Source of the DNA: JANLYC01 sp963750495
GTDB taxonomy: Bacteria > Actinomycetota > Actinomycetes > Propionibacteriales > Nocardioidaceae
Assembly (NCBI GenBank): GCA_963750495.1
Contig: CAVVQV010000015.1
Coordinates: 35,691 to 99,690, forward strand
DNA length: 64,000 nt
Reading direction: 5' to 3'
The position numbers were made by a program, and so were the translations under genes. Shown here in pieces: positions 49,932 through 58,240 of the stretch (position 1 is its first letter; each line of letters begins with the position of its first letter). The notes under the pieces were generated by a model that worked only from the letters and a program-made list of their open reading frames with translations, had not been told where the DNA came from and did no database searches.

Positions 49932-50987
49932 ATGAACGACGTGACGCCGACACCCCCGGAGCCCCGCGCCGGCTCCCTGGCCAGCCCGGTGCTCCGTATC
50001 GACAGCAGTGACGCCGCTCCGCTGCCGGCCACGGTGGCGAGCGAGTCGACGCTCGATCCGCACGCGTTCAGGTACTCCATCGTCGTCCCGGTCTACAACA
50101 GTGCCGCCATCGTCGGTGACACCGTCGACCAGATCGTCGCGGAGTTCGAGCAGCAGGGCCTCGCCTACGAGCTGATCCTCGTCAACGACGGCAGCAGCGA
50201 TAACAGCTGGCAGGTGATCTCCGACAGGGCCCGGGCGAACGAGCATGTCGTCGCGCTCAACCTGCTGCGCAACTACGGGCAGCACAACGCCAACATGGCC
50301 GGACTGCGGGAGTCCACGGGCGACTACGTCGTGACGATGGACGACGACCTGCAGAACCCCCCCGACCAGGTGCGGCTGCTCATCGACGAGGCGATGACCG
50401 GACGTGATGTGGTCTTCGGTCGCTTCGAGACCAAGAAGGCCGCGCCGTACCGGCGGCTGGGGAGCAAGCTGATCGGCATGATGAACCGGCGCATCTTCGG
50501 TCAGCCCAACGACCTCGTCGTGTCCAACTTCCGGATCCTCCGACGAGATGTCGTCGAACGGATCTGCAACTCTCAGACGGCGCACCCCTACATCACCGGT
50601 CAGGCGCTGCAGTACTCCAGCAACCGCTCGAACGTCCTCGTGCGGCACGAACCCCGTGCGGTCGGCCACAGCTCCTACAGCATGACCCGCATCCTCAAGT
50701 TGGTCTTCACGATCTTGTTCAGCTACTCGTCGTTCCCGCTCCGGCTGGCTGCGACGGGCGGGTTCATCATCGCGTTCTTCAGCTTCGTCCTCGGCCTGGT
50801 CTACTTCATCCACGGCCTCGTGGTCGACACCGCGATCCCCGGTTGGACGACGCTGGTCGTGCTGCTGTCCGTCTTCAACGGGGTCACGATCGCCCTGCTC
50901 TCGATGCTCGGTGAGTACGTCGTCCGCACGCTCAACGCCGTCAGCGCTCAGGAGACCTATCACGTCGTCGACAAGGTCTCCGGGTGA
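49932..50987 (+). CDS. Family 2 glycosyltransferase, polyprenyl-phosphate type
   Basis: 351 residues from the ATG at 49932. A ~40-residue leader precedes the GT-A domain with YSIVVPVYNSA, LVNDGSSDNS and the metal-binding VTMDDDLQNPPD. VSNFRILRRDVVERI follows. Two C-terminal membrane segments (about 270-290 and 305-330) are as in DPM1/ArnC/GtrB enzymes. It probably transfers a sugar to undecaprenyl phosphate. Its stop overlaps the sulfotransferase start (GTGA). Confidence 0.88.
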   Translation: MNDVTPTPPEPRAGSLASPVLRIDSSDAAPLPATVASESTLDPHAFRYSIVVPVYNSAAIVGDTVDQIVAEFEQQGLAYELILVNDGSSDNSWQVISDRARANEHVVALNLLRNYGQHNANMAGLRESTGDYVVTMDDDLQNPPDQVRLLIDEAMTGRDVVFGRFETKKAAPYRRLGSKLIGMMNRRIFGQPNDLVVSNFRILRRDVVERICNSQTAHPYITGQALQYSSNRSNVLVRHEPRAVGHSSYSMTRILKLVFTILFSYSSFPLRLAATGGFIIAFFSFVLGLVYFIHGLVVDTAIPGWTTLVVLLSVFNGVTIALLSMLGEYVVRTLNAVSAQETYHVVDKVSG

Positions 50988-51730
50988 CTCGACACCTGCT
51001 GGTCATCGGTGGCCAGCGGTGCGGGACGACCGGGCTCGCGGCACTTCTCGACGCCCATCCCGAGATCACGATGGCCCGACCGGCCCGCCCGGAGCCGAAG
51101 GTGTTCATGTCGGCGGAGCTGGCCGGGCGCGGCCTCGACTGGTACGAGGCGACCTACTTCGCGCATGCGACCACCGAGGCACTTCGCGGCGAGAAGAGCA
51201 CGAGCTACATCGAGGACGCGAGCGCTGCGCAGCGAGCCGGCCGGGTACTCGGCGCCGCCGAGATCGTCGTGCAGCTGCGTGACCCGGTGCACCGGGCCGT
51301 GTCGAACTGGCGCTTCAGCCGCCGGCACGGAGTCGAGGATCGGTCGCTCGAGCAGGCTCTCACCGAGAACTGTGACGGCCCGCGGGAATGGGACCGACAG
51401 CAGTCGTCCGTGTCGCCTTTCGCGTATCTCGAGCGTGGCCGCTATGTCGACTACCTGGATCCCTGGTTCGCGGCGTTTCCCGGCCGCGTGCACGTCCGGT
51501 TCCTCGAGGAGCACCTCGCTGCCCCGACCACGATCCGACAGCTGTACGACGCCCTGGGCGTCGACCCCGCTTTTCTGCCGCCGGCGCCCGACCGACCGGT
51601 GAACGAGAGCTCGGGCACCGCGCCCGAGCTGAGCCCGGAGCTCGAGCAGCGGCTCCGCGGGTATTTCGCCGACAGTGACGCCGGCCTGAGCGAGCGCCTG
51701 GGTCGCGCTGTGCCCTGGCCGGCGGGATAA
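50984..51730 (+). CDS. Sulfotransferase (PAPS-dependent)
   Basis: 248 residues. The 5'-phosphosulfate loop is LVIGGQRCGTTGLAALLDAHPEI and the 3'-phosphate site RDPVHRAVSNWRFSRRHG; the acidic/His region lies between. It transfers sulfate from PAPS to a hydroxyl or amino group. Position between a GT2 and a sugar aminotransferase gene, with a 4-bp overlap upstream, suggests that it sulfates a surface glycan or its lipid carrier, but the acceptor is not known. Confidence 0.87.
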   Translation: MTRHLLVIGGQRCGTTGLAALLDAHPEITMARPARPEPKVFMSAELAGRGLDWYEATYFAHATTEALRGEKSTSYIEDASAAQRAGRVLGAAEIVVQLRDPVHRAVSNWRFSRRHGVEDRSLEQALTENCDGPREWDRQQSSVSPFAYLERGRYVDYLDPWFAAFPGRVHVRFLEEHLAAPTTIRQLYDALGVDPAFLPPAPDRPVNESSGTAPELSPELEQRLRGYFADSDAGLSERLGRAVPWPAG

Positions 51731-51739
51731 GGTGACGCG

Positions 51740-52903
51740 ATGCACTCGGAGCAGCAGCCGATCCCCTTCAACAGGTCGGCGATCGAAGGCAATGAGCTGG
51801 AGTACATCAGGACCGCCATGGAGAACGGGCACACGTCCTCGGGCGGCGAGTTCGCCAAGCGGGCCGCCGCCACCCTCATGGCCGAGACCGGTGCGCCAGA
51901 GGTGCTGCTGACGACCTCGTGCACCTCCGCGCTCGAGCTGACCGCGTTGATGCTCGGGGTCGGACCGGCCGACACCGTGATCGTCCCGTCGTTCACGTTC
52001 ACCACCACGGCGCTGGCGTTCGCGAGACAGGGCGCCCGGATCAAGTTCTGTGACATCGAGCCGAGGACCCTCGGCCTCGACCCGCGACACCTGAACGAGC
52101 TGCTCGACGACACCGTGCGCGCTGTCGTCCCGGTGCACTACGCCGGAGTCGCCTGTGACATGGAGGGTCTGCGCAAGGCGCTGGCCGACCGGCCCGACGT
52201 TGCCGTCATCGAGGACAACGCGCACGGTCTCTTCGGACGCTGGCACGGCCAGCCACTCGGAACCCTCGGCCGCTTCGCGACCCAGAGCTTCCACGACACC
52301 AAGAACATCGTCTGTGGCGAGGGCGGGGCCCTGGTGGTCAACGACGAGCGTGACGTCGACCGGGCGCGGGTGCTCTACGACAAGGGAACCAACCGCCGGG
52401 CGTTCTTCCTCGGACAGGTCGACAAGTACTCCTGGATGGATACCGGGTCGTCGTTCGGGCTCTCGGACGCGCTCGCGGCCTACCTGTGCGCTCAGCTCGA
52501 ACGCCGCCACGTGATCCAGGACAAGCGACGGGCGGTCTACGAGCGTTACGAAGAGGCGTTGGCCCCCATGGCCGACGACCTCGGGATCCGGCTGCCGGTC
52601 GTCCCCGAGTACTGCGAGCAGACGTACCACATGTTCTACCTGCTGCTGCCGGACCGACCGACCCGCGACGCGGTGCTGTCGGGCATGCGTGAGCAGGGGG
52701 TCATCGCGACGTTCCATTACGTCCCGTTGCACAGCTCCGAGGCCGGCCTGAAGTTCAGCGCCGCTCCGGCGGAGTGCCCCGTCACCGATGACATCAGCGG
52801 CAGGCTGATCCGGCTGCCCTTCTACAACGGCCTCACGACGGCCGAGAGTGATCGCGTCGTGGAGACCTTCGTCGAGACGCTTCGGGCCACCACGGCGGGG
52901 TGA
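51740..52903 (+). CDS. wecE: dTDP-4-amino-4,6-dideoxygalactose transaminase, WecE-like
   Basis: 387 residues of the DegT/DnrJ/EryC1 PLP family. It shows IPFNRSAIEGNELEYIRTAMENGH, TTSCTSALELTALML, PSFTFTTTALAFARQGARIKFCDIEPRTLGLD, VPVHYAGVACDMEGL, the PLP lysine in SFHDTKNIVCGEGGALVVN and KGTNRRAFFLGQVDKYSWMDTGSSF. The last segment in particular matches WecE/RffA. It aminates dTDP-4-keto-6-deoxyglucose, the product of RmlB encoded just downstream, giving dTDP-Fuc4N. The sequence resembles enterobacterial WecE closely by eye. Confidence 0.88.
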   Translation: MHSEQQPIPFNRSAIEGNELEYIRTAMENGHTSSGGEFAKRAAATLMAETGAPEVLLTTSCTSALELTALMLGVGPADTVIVPSFTFTTTALAFARQGARIKFCDIEPRTLGLDPRHLNELLDDTVRAVVPVHYAGVACDMEGLRKALADRPDVAVIEDNAHGLFGRWHGQPLGTLGRFATQSFHDTKNIVCGEGGALVVNDERDVDRARVLYDKGTNRRAFFLGQVDKYSWMDTGSSFGLSDALAAYLCAQLERRHVIQDKRRAVYERYEEALAPMADDLGIRLPVVPEYCEQTYHMFYLLLPDRPTRDAVLSGMREQGVIATFHYVPLHSSEAGLKFSAAPAECPVTDDISGRLIRLPFYNGLTTAESDRVVETFVETLRATTAG

Positions 52904-53012
52904 TACGCCCCGGCAGGGCCTGCGGGGTCGCGAGCAGTGCGTTCAGGTTTGGGGCCACCGGACGGCTCATGGGATAGTCGAGCCGGTCAAGCCAACGCCG
53001 GAAAGGACAGTC

Positions 53013-54002
53013 GTGAGGATTCTCGTTACCGGTGGAGCCGGTTTCATCGGCAGCCACTACGTGCGGACGGTGCTCGCCGAGTGCTGGGGGCTGACCCGCC
53101 CGGAGCACGTCGTGGTCCTGGACCGGCTGACCTACGCCGGGAGCCTGACCAACCTGACAACGGTCGCCGACGACTCACGGCTACGTTTCGTCGAGGGCGA
53201 CATTCTCGACCGGACGCTCGTCGACGCCTTGATGTCGGAGGTCGACGCGGTGGTCCACTTCGCCGCCGAGAGCCACGTCGACCGCTCGATCATGGGAGCG
53301 GCCGACTTCGTGATGACGAACGTCGTCGGAACACAGACCTTGCTGGACTCGGCGCTGCACCATGGCATCGAGCGCTTCGTGCACGTCTCGACCGACGAGG
53401 TCTACGGCTCGATCGACGAGGGCAGCTGGGACGAGGAGCAGCCGCTCGAGCCGAACTCGCCGTACTCGGCTTCCAAGGCCTCCAGCGACCTGATCGCACG
53501 GTCGTACTTCCGCACGCATGAGCTGCCGGTCTGTGTGACCCGCTGCTCCAACAACTACGGGCCGCACCAGTTCCCCGAGAAGGTCATCCCGTTGTTCGTC
53601 ACCAACCTGATGGACGGGGGCACGGTCCCGCTCTACGGAGAGGGCGCGAACATCCGGGACTGGCTTCATGTCGATGACCACTGCCGCGGCATCCACCTCG
53701 TGCTGCACGGTGGACGGCCCGGTGAGGTGTACAACATCGGCGGCGGTACCGAGCTGACCAACCACGAGCTGACTGGCAAGCTGCTCGCAGCGTGCGGTGC
53801 CGACTGGGACAGTGTTCGGCGGGTCGAGGACCGCAAGGGTCACGACCTGCGCTACTCGGTGTCGATCGAGAAGATCCGTGGCGAGCTCGGCTACGGGCCG
53901 GAGGTCGACTTCGAGCAAGGCCTCGCCGACACCGTTACGTGGTACGCCGAGCATCGCGACTGGTGGGAGCCGCTCAAGGACCGAGCGCGGCTCGCCCGCT
54001 AG
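53013..54002 (+). CDS. rmlB: dTDP-glucose 4,6-dehydratase
   Basis: 329 residues from the GTG at 53013 (AAAGGA 6 nt upstream). It has VTGGAGFIGSHYVR for NAD, AAESHVDRSI, HVSTDEVYGS (Thr-Asp-Glu catalytic group), YSASKASSD (Tyr/Lys pair) and RCSNNYGPHQFPEKVIP, all RmlB hallmarks. It makes dTDP-4-keto-6-deoxyglucose for the WecE-like enzyme, and for rhamnose if RmlC/D exist elsewhere. TTGGGG (52949-52954) and GATAGT (52973-52978), 18 nt apart, may form a separate promoter. Confidence 0.94.
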   Translation: MRILVTGGAGFIGSHYVRTVLAECWGLTRPEHVVVLDRLTYAGSLTNLTTVADDSRLRFVEGDILDRTLVDALMSEVDAVVHFAAESHVDRSIMGAADFVMTNVVGTQTLLDSALHHGIERFVHVSTDEVYGSIDEGSWDEEQPLEPNSPYSASKASSDLIARSYFRTHELPVCVTRCSNNYGPHQFPEKVIPLFVTNLMDGGTVPLYGEGANIRDWLHVDDHCRGIHLVLHGGRPGEVYNIGGGTELTNHELTGKLLAACGADWDSVRRVEDRKGHDLRYSVSIEKIRGELGYGPEVDFEQGLADTVTWYAEHRDWWEPLKDRARLAR

Positions 54003-54020
54003 GGGAGGCCGTGGTGGCGA

Positions 54021-54926
54021 TCATTCGGCGTCGAGCGCGTGCCGCACCTTGCGGGGGATGTCACGCCGCTCCAGCAGCCCGATGAGGTAGTCGCCGTACC
54101 CGCTCTTGAGCATCGCCTCCGCGCGGTCGCGCAGCTCGTCATCGGTGAGGAAGCCCTGGCGCCAAGCGACCTCTTCAGGCGATCCGATGCGAAGTCCCTG
54201 CCGGTGCTCGACGGCGCGGATGAAGTTGCTGGCGTCGTTGAGCGACTCGAAGGTCCCGGTGTCGAGCCAGGCCGTGCCACGAGCGAGCACGTGGACGTGG
54301 AGGTCGCCGCGGTCGAGATAGACGCGGTTGATGTCGGTGATCTCGTACTCGCCGCGCGGTGACGGCTTCAGGTCGCGGGCGATCGCGACGACGTCGTTGT
54401 CGTAGAAGTACAGGCCCGGGACGGCGTAGTTGCTGCTGGAGTGCTTCGGTTTCTCTTCCAGTGACAGCGCCTTGCCGTCAGGGTCGAACGTCACGACGCC
54501 GTACGCCGACGGGTCGGTGACCCAGTATGCGAAGACCGCCGCGCCGTCGAGCCGAGCGAAACGCTCGAGCTGGAGACCGAGGCCCTGGCCGTAGAAGATG
54601 TTGTCGCCGAGCACGAGAGCGCACCGTTCGTTCCCGATGAAGTCGGCGCCCAGCGTGAAGGCCTGCGCCAGTCCCTTGGGCTCGGGCTGCTGCGCGTACG
54701 TGAAGGAGACGCCGAACCGTGACCCGTCACCGAGCAGCCGCTCGAAGCCGTCGGCCTCGTGCGGGGTCGTGATGACGAGGATCTCGCGGATCCCGGCCAG
54801 CATCAGCGTGGACAGTGGGTAGTAGATCATCGGCTTGTCGTAGACCGGCATGAGCTGCTTGCTCACACCCAGCGTGATCGGGTGGAGGCGGGTGCCGGCG
54901 CCTCCGGCAAGGATGATTCCGCGCAT
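54021..54926 (-). CDS. rmlA: Glucose-1-phosphate thymidylyltransferase
   Basis: 301 residues from the ATG at 54926. MRGIILAGGAGTRLHPITLGVSKQLMPVYDKPMIYYPL is the nucleotide-binding start of RmlA. ALVLGDNIFYG, EEKPKHSSSNYAVPGLYFYD and ARGTAWLDTGTFESLNDASNF complete the active site. It forms dTDP-glucose from glucose-1-phosphate and dTTP, feeding RmlB. It is convergent with rmlB, 18 bp apart. The frame upstream of 54926 is not family-like. Confidence 0.94.
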   Translation of the reverse strand: MRGIILAGGAGTRLHPITLGVSKQLMPVYDKPMIYYPLSTLMLAGIREILVITTPHEADGFERLLGDGSRFGVSFTYAQQPEPKGLAQAFTLGADFIGNERCALVLGDNIFYGQGLGLQLERFARLDGAAVFAYWVTDPSAYGVVTFDPDGKALSLEEKPKHSSSNYAVPGLYFYDNDVVAIARDLKPSPRGEYEITDINRVYLDRGDLHVHVLARGTAWLDTGTFESLNDASNFIRAVEHRQGLRIGSPEEVAWRQGFLTDDELRDRAEAMLKSGYGDYLIGLLERRDIPRKVRHALDAE

Positions 54927-54970
54927 GGGACCCGAGTATGGCCGATCGACCAGAGGAAAGCTTCGGCGCC

Positions 54971-57238
54971 TCAGCGGTTGATGCGGAAGACCACGTAGTT
55001 CTTGTCGTGGAAGACCTTGGTCAGCAGGCTGCCGTCGAGTGCGTCGAGCCTGGGCAGGTTGGCCGGGTACAGCTTGCTCACGAAGAGCCACCTGGGGTCG
55101 TAGTCGTCGACCAGCCGGTTGATCGTCTGCGCCGACGGCCTGACGAACGCCGCGTCGTTGATGCGCAGCCGCTCCTGGTCAGGCGCCGGGATGAGGGCGT
55201 TGGCCAACCCGGAGACGAAGTTCTCGTTCGTCTGTGCCGTGTAGCCCCAGCCTTCGATGACGACACGCCGCTCAGTGTTCGCGCTGATCCAGAAGTTCCG
55301 GTTGTCGCACTTGGGCACGCCGGGGGGTCGCAGGCAGTGCACGTTGGTGGCCACGATGTCGTGGACACCGGAGTGCGCTTCGATGTACTCGGCGGCAAGT
55401 ACTCCGCCGGCCGCGAACAGCGGTGGGTAGTCCGGTTCGGGGATGGCCCGTCGCGTCACGGTGTCGTAGGCAAACGAGTAGGCGTTCATGAGCCCGAGGC
55501 CCAGGACCACCGAGAGTGCCGTGACGAGGGCAGCCGCCCGTAGCTTCGCATCGGGGCGCACGACCACCCGGACGATCAGGTAGATCACCCCGATGAGCAC
55601 GGGGAACGCGATCGTGTAGATCAGCCCGCGATAGGTCGCGCGCGACACGACGTCACGGCCTGACTCGGAGAGCGCGGCGAGCAGGTAGGCCACGAGCCCC
55701 GCGCCGGCAGCGGCGCCGCCGAGCCGCAGCGCGTGACGGCGGGTGAGAGGTTGGGGCAGGAGGTGGGCCATGCCCCATGCGGACAGCAGCACGACCATCT
55801 CGGCCACCGCGCGCTGGAACCACAGCTGGCTCAGTCCGGACCGGAACAGCGCGAACGCGACCCCGATGCCCACCGGGATGGACAGCAACAGCCAGCCGGC
55901 GCGAGGGTCGCGCCACCGGCCCGACTTCCACAGCCCCAGCGCGCCGATGCCGTACAACAGCCAGCTGATCAGCAGCGTTATCGTCATCGCGACCTGGGTC
56001 ATCGGTTTGGTGGCGATGTTGTTGCTGACGAGAGCAGCTCGGACGGTGGCGAAGGGGTCGAGCACCAGCCCGCCGCTCTGGCCGCCGAAGAGCACGAACT
56101 GCGCGAAGACCAGCACGACGAAAAGCAGACCGATCAGGGCGGTCAGCGTCCTGTCGAGCCGTCGGCGGAACACCAGCGTCAGCCCCCAGAGGGCCAGCGC
56201 GCCGCACAGGAAGATCGGCGTGAAGGTGGCCTTGGCGCCGGACAGCGCGAAGAGGGAGATCGCCAGCGCGACCCACGTGAGTCGTTCGGTCTTCCGTCCG
56301 GGGCGGAGCACTTCGAGGATGAGCATGAGCGGCGGGAGCGACATCATCACGCCATACGGTTGCGACGGGCTCGTGACCAGCCGCTTGGACAGGTAGGGCT
56401 CGGTGAAGAGGTACGACGCGAAGTGCGGCCCGATGAGCTGGTAGGCACCGGCGACGAGCAGGGCCGGGGCGATGACGGCGGCGACGGGGCGGCCGGTCAG
56501 CCGGAGCGCGACAGCGCCGAGCCCGAGGACGGCCAGTGCGACCACGACAGCCGGCATGACCTCCCGCAGCATGACGATCGCGCCGATTCCGGTTGCGTGG
56601 TCGGAGGTGGCGATCTGGGCATGGACGAACCAGTGGTAGTCCAGGCGGGTGTCGAGCAGGAACGGGATCTCCGGCGGGAACCGATGGGCTGTCTCCGCTA
56701 CCAGCGACTGGTGGAACGTCTCGTCGACGCTGGGCGGGCGGAATCCGGGCAGGCTGAGCGGCCGGGCAGCGAAGGCGTTCCGACCGAGCCAGGCCACGCC
56801 GTACACGACCGTGGCGCCGAGTGCCCACGAAGCCCGGTAGTCGAGCGAGCGCGTCGGCATCGTCCAGGTCGAGCGACCCAGCCAGGTCACGCTGACGACC
56901 GCGGCGACGATCGGGAGCACGATGATGAGCAGCGGGAAGCCGATCCAGACACCCAGCAGGTAGACCGGCAGCTGGATTCCGAAGCCGAAGATCGTGCCCA
57001 GGGACAGGTCCTCGAACCAGGTGGGCGGCTCTTCGCCGTCGTCGCGGCGCGTGTGCAGCTGATGCAGGAGCAGTCGCCAGGCGACCACACCCGGGAACGC
57101 GATTCCGAGCAGGAGATAGACGGCGTAGGCGATGAGGTCGACGGCGGGAACGTCGTACGCGAGGAGGATCAGGAAGACGCCGAGCGCGGTGAGGATCATC
57201 GGCGGCCAGGACGTGCTGAAGACCCGGCGCAACGGCAT
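54971..57238 (-). CDS. Large polytopic membrane protein, possibly GT-C-like, unknown function
   Basis: 755 residues from the ATG at 57238. There are around fifteen hydrophobic segments and a C-terminal soluble part (about 610-755) containing AGGVLAAEYIEAHSGVHDIVATNVHC and a WISANTERRVVIEGWGY region. RPPSVDETFHQSLVAET in the first big loop has the acidic residues and LDYHWFVH that would suit a lipid-linked-sugar glycosyltransferase of GT-C type. It lies 44 bp upstream of rmlA on the same strand. I do not recognise a characterised homologue. Confidence 0.72.
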   Translation of the reverse strand: MPLRRVFSTSWPPMILTALGVFLILLAYDVPAVDLIAYAVYLLLGIAFPGVVAWRLLLHQLHTRRDDGEEPPTWFEDLSLGTIFGFGIQLPVYLLGVWIGFPLLIIVLPIVAAVVSVTWLGRSTWTMPTRSLDYRASWALGATVVYGVAWLGRNAFAARPLSLPGFRPPSVDETFHQSLVAETAHRFPPEIPFLLDTRLDYHWFVHAQIATSDHATGIGAIVMLREVMPAVVVALAVLGLGAVALRLTGRPVAAVIAPALLVAGAYQLIGPHFASYLFTEPYLSKRLVTSPSQPYGVMMSLPPLMLILEVLRPGRKTERLTWVALAISLFALSGAKATFTPIFLCGALALWGLTLVFRRRLDRTLTALIGLLFVVLVFAQFVLFGGQSGGLVLDPFATVRAALVSNNIATKPMTQVAMTITLLISWLLYGIGALGLWKSGRWRDPRAGWLLLSIPVGIGVAFALFRSGLSQLWFQRAVAEMVVLLSAWGMAHLLPQPLTRRHALRLGGAAAGAGLVAYLLAALSESGRDVVSRATYRGLIYTIAFPVLIGVIYLIVRVVVRPDAKLRAAALVTALSVVLGLGLMNAYSFAYDTVTRRAIPEPDYPPLFAAGGVLAAEYIEAHSGVHDIVATNVHCLRPPGVPKCDNRNFWISANTERRVVIEGWGYTAQTNENFVSGLANALIPAPDQERLRINDAAFVRPSAQTINRLVDDYDPRWLFVSKLYPANLPRLDALDGSLLTKVFHDKNYVVFRINR

Positions 57239-57323
57239 GGCGCACAGAGTACAACGCCCAATTCGTCTCGTTGTGGCGGCAGGGCGCTTGGGGCGTTCGT
57301 GCTTCCCGATAGGCTCGGGTGCC

Positions 57324-57650
57324 ATGAGCGACACGGTCGAGGAGCCCGGTTCGGGCGCGGTCGATGGCATTGCGCTCGCGGAGCTCACCCGCTTGCGCGA
57401 GAGCATCGACAACCTCGACGCCGCGCTGGTGCACGTGCTCGCCGAGCGCTTCCGCTGTACTCAGGCGGTGGGGCTCCTCAAGGCCGAGCACGCCATGCCT
57501 CCCGCCGACCCGGCCCGCGAGGCGCAGCAGATCGAACGGCTGCGGCGACTGGCGCACGAGGCGCGGCTGGATCCGGAGTTCGCCGAGAAGTTCTTGACCT
57601 TCATCATCGCCGAGGTTCTCCGGCACCACGAGGCGATCGCGAACCCCTGA
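57324..57650 (+). CDS. Chorismate mutase, AroQ class
   Basis: 108 residues. ELTRLRESIDNLDAALVHVLAERFRCTQAVGLLKAEHAMPPADPAREAQQIERLRRLA is an AroQ chorismate mutase helix set, with the catalytic Arg and Lys. FAEKFLTFIIAEVLRHHE closes it. It converts chorismate to prephenate for Phe/Tyr. TTGGGG (57288-57293), 16 nt, TAGGCT (57310-57315) lies 8 nt before the ATG, so transcription is probably almost leaderless. Confidence 0.9.
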   Translation: MSDTVEEPGSGAVDGIALAELTRLRESIDNLDAALVHVLAERFRCTQAVGLLKAEHAMPPADPAREAQQIERLRRLAHEARLDPEFAEKFLTFIIAEVLRHHEAIANP

Positions 57651-57653
57651 CTG

Positions 57654-58079
57654 TCAGGTGCGGGCGGCCCCTTCGTCGTTCTCGTCGCCTGACGTGTCGT
57701 CGTCGTCGGGTGCTTCGTGCTTGGAGTCCTGGTCTTCGGTGTCGTCGTCCGCCTGCTCGTCCTCGTTGTCGGACTCGTTGTCGGACTCGGAGTCGGACTC
57801 GGAGTCGGACTCGCCGTCGGAACCGGAGTCGTCCTGCTCGACGTCCTCGGTCTCCACGACCAGCTGGCTTCGTCGGGCGCCAGGCAGGTCGAGGGGTACG
57901 GCGGCGGCGAGCAGGCTTTGGACCGCTTGCCCGAGGGGGACGTCTTCGGCTGCGTCGAACGGGAAGTCGTCCTCCGACCGCCAGGCGGTCTGCATGCGTT
58001 CGAAGGCCGCCTGGCGGAACGCGGCTTCGTCGTCGATGAACAGCTCGACCTCGATCGTCACGTGGACTCGGTGCGTCAT
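57654..58079 (-). CDS. Hypothetical protein with acidic Asp/Glu/Ser repeat tail
   Basis: 141 residues. The first ~80 form a compact alpha-beta region (THRVHVTIEVELFIDDEAAFRQAAFERMQTAW..DVPLGQAVQSLLAAAVPLDLPGA) that I cannot assign. The rest is almost only Asp, Glu and Ser, built from SDSE/SDNE units and encoded by a tandem TCGGAC/TCGGAG-type repeat. Such a tail should be disordered and highly charged. It is convergent with the chorismate mutase gene, 3 bp apart. Confidence 0.65.
   Translation of the reverse strand: MTHRVHVTIEVELFIDDEAAFRQAAFERMQTAWRSEDDFPFDAAEDVPLGQAVQSLLAAAVPLDLPGARRSQLVVETEDVEQDDSGSDGESDSESDSESDNESDNEDEQADDDTEDQDSKHEAPDDDDTSGDENDEGAART
57763..57824. repeat. Short tandem repeat encoding the acidic tail
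   Basis: Repeated 6-mers TCGGAC, TCGGAG and TCGTTG in tandem, within the hypothetical gene on the minus strand. Hexamer periodicity keeps the frame, so copy-number change would only lengthen or shorten the tail. Confidence 0.7.
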
Positions 58080-58240
58080 CGTCGGTCCTTTCGGTCGGTG
58101 GTGCTGCTGCGGTACGTCGCCTGGGTAGCCCGCGTGGTCGAGGCCTACGTCCGACGCTAGCGGCGCCGGAGCCCGTCCGCTCGACGAGCCGGCCCGGGCC
58201 CACCTAGGTGAACGAGGTCGCGGCGGGGCACAATGCCCGG

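Noticed and set aside
57763..57824. Short regular repeats considered as a CRISPR array
   Set aside because: Units are 6-mers without spacers and lie in frame within an open reading frame.
55733..58039. 768-codon plus-strand frame over the large membrane protein and chorismate mutase
   Set aside because: Antisense/out-of-frame shadow; conflicts with the AroQ gene and the membrane protein.
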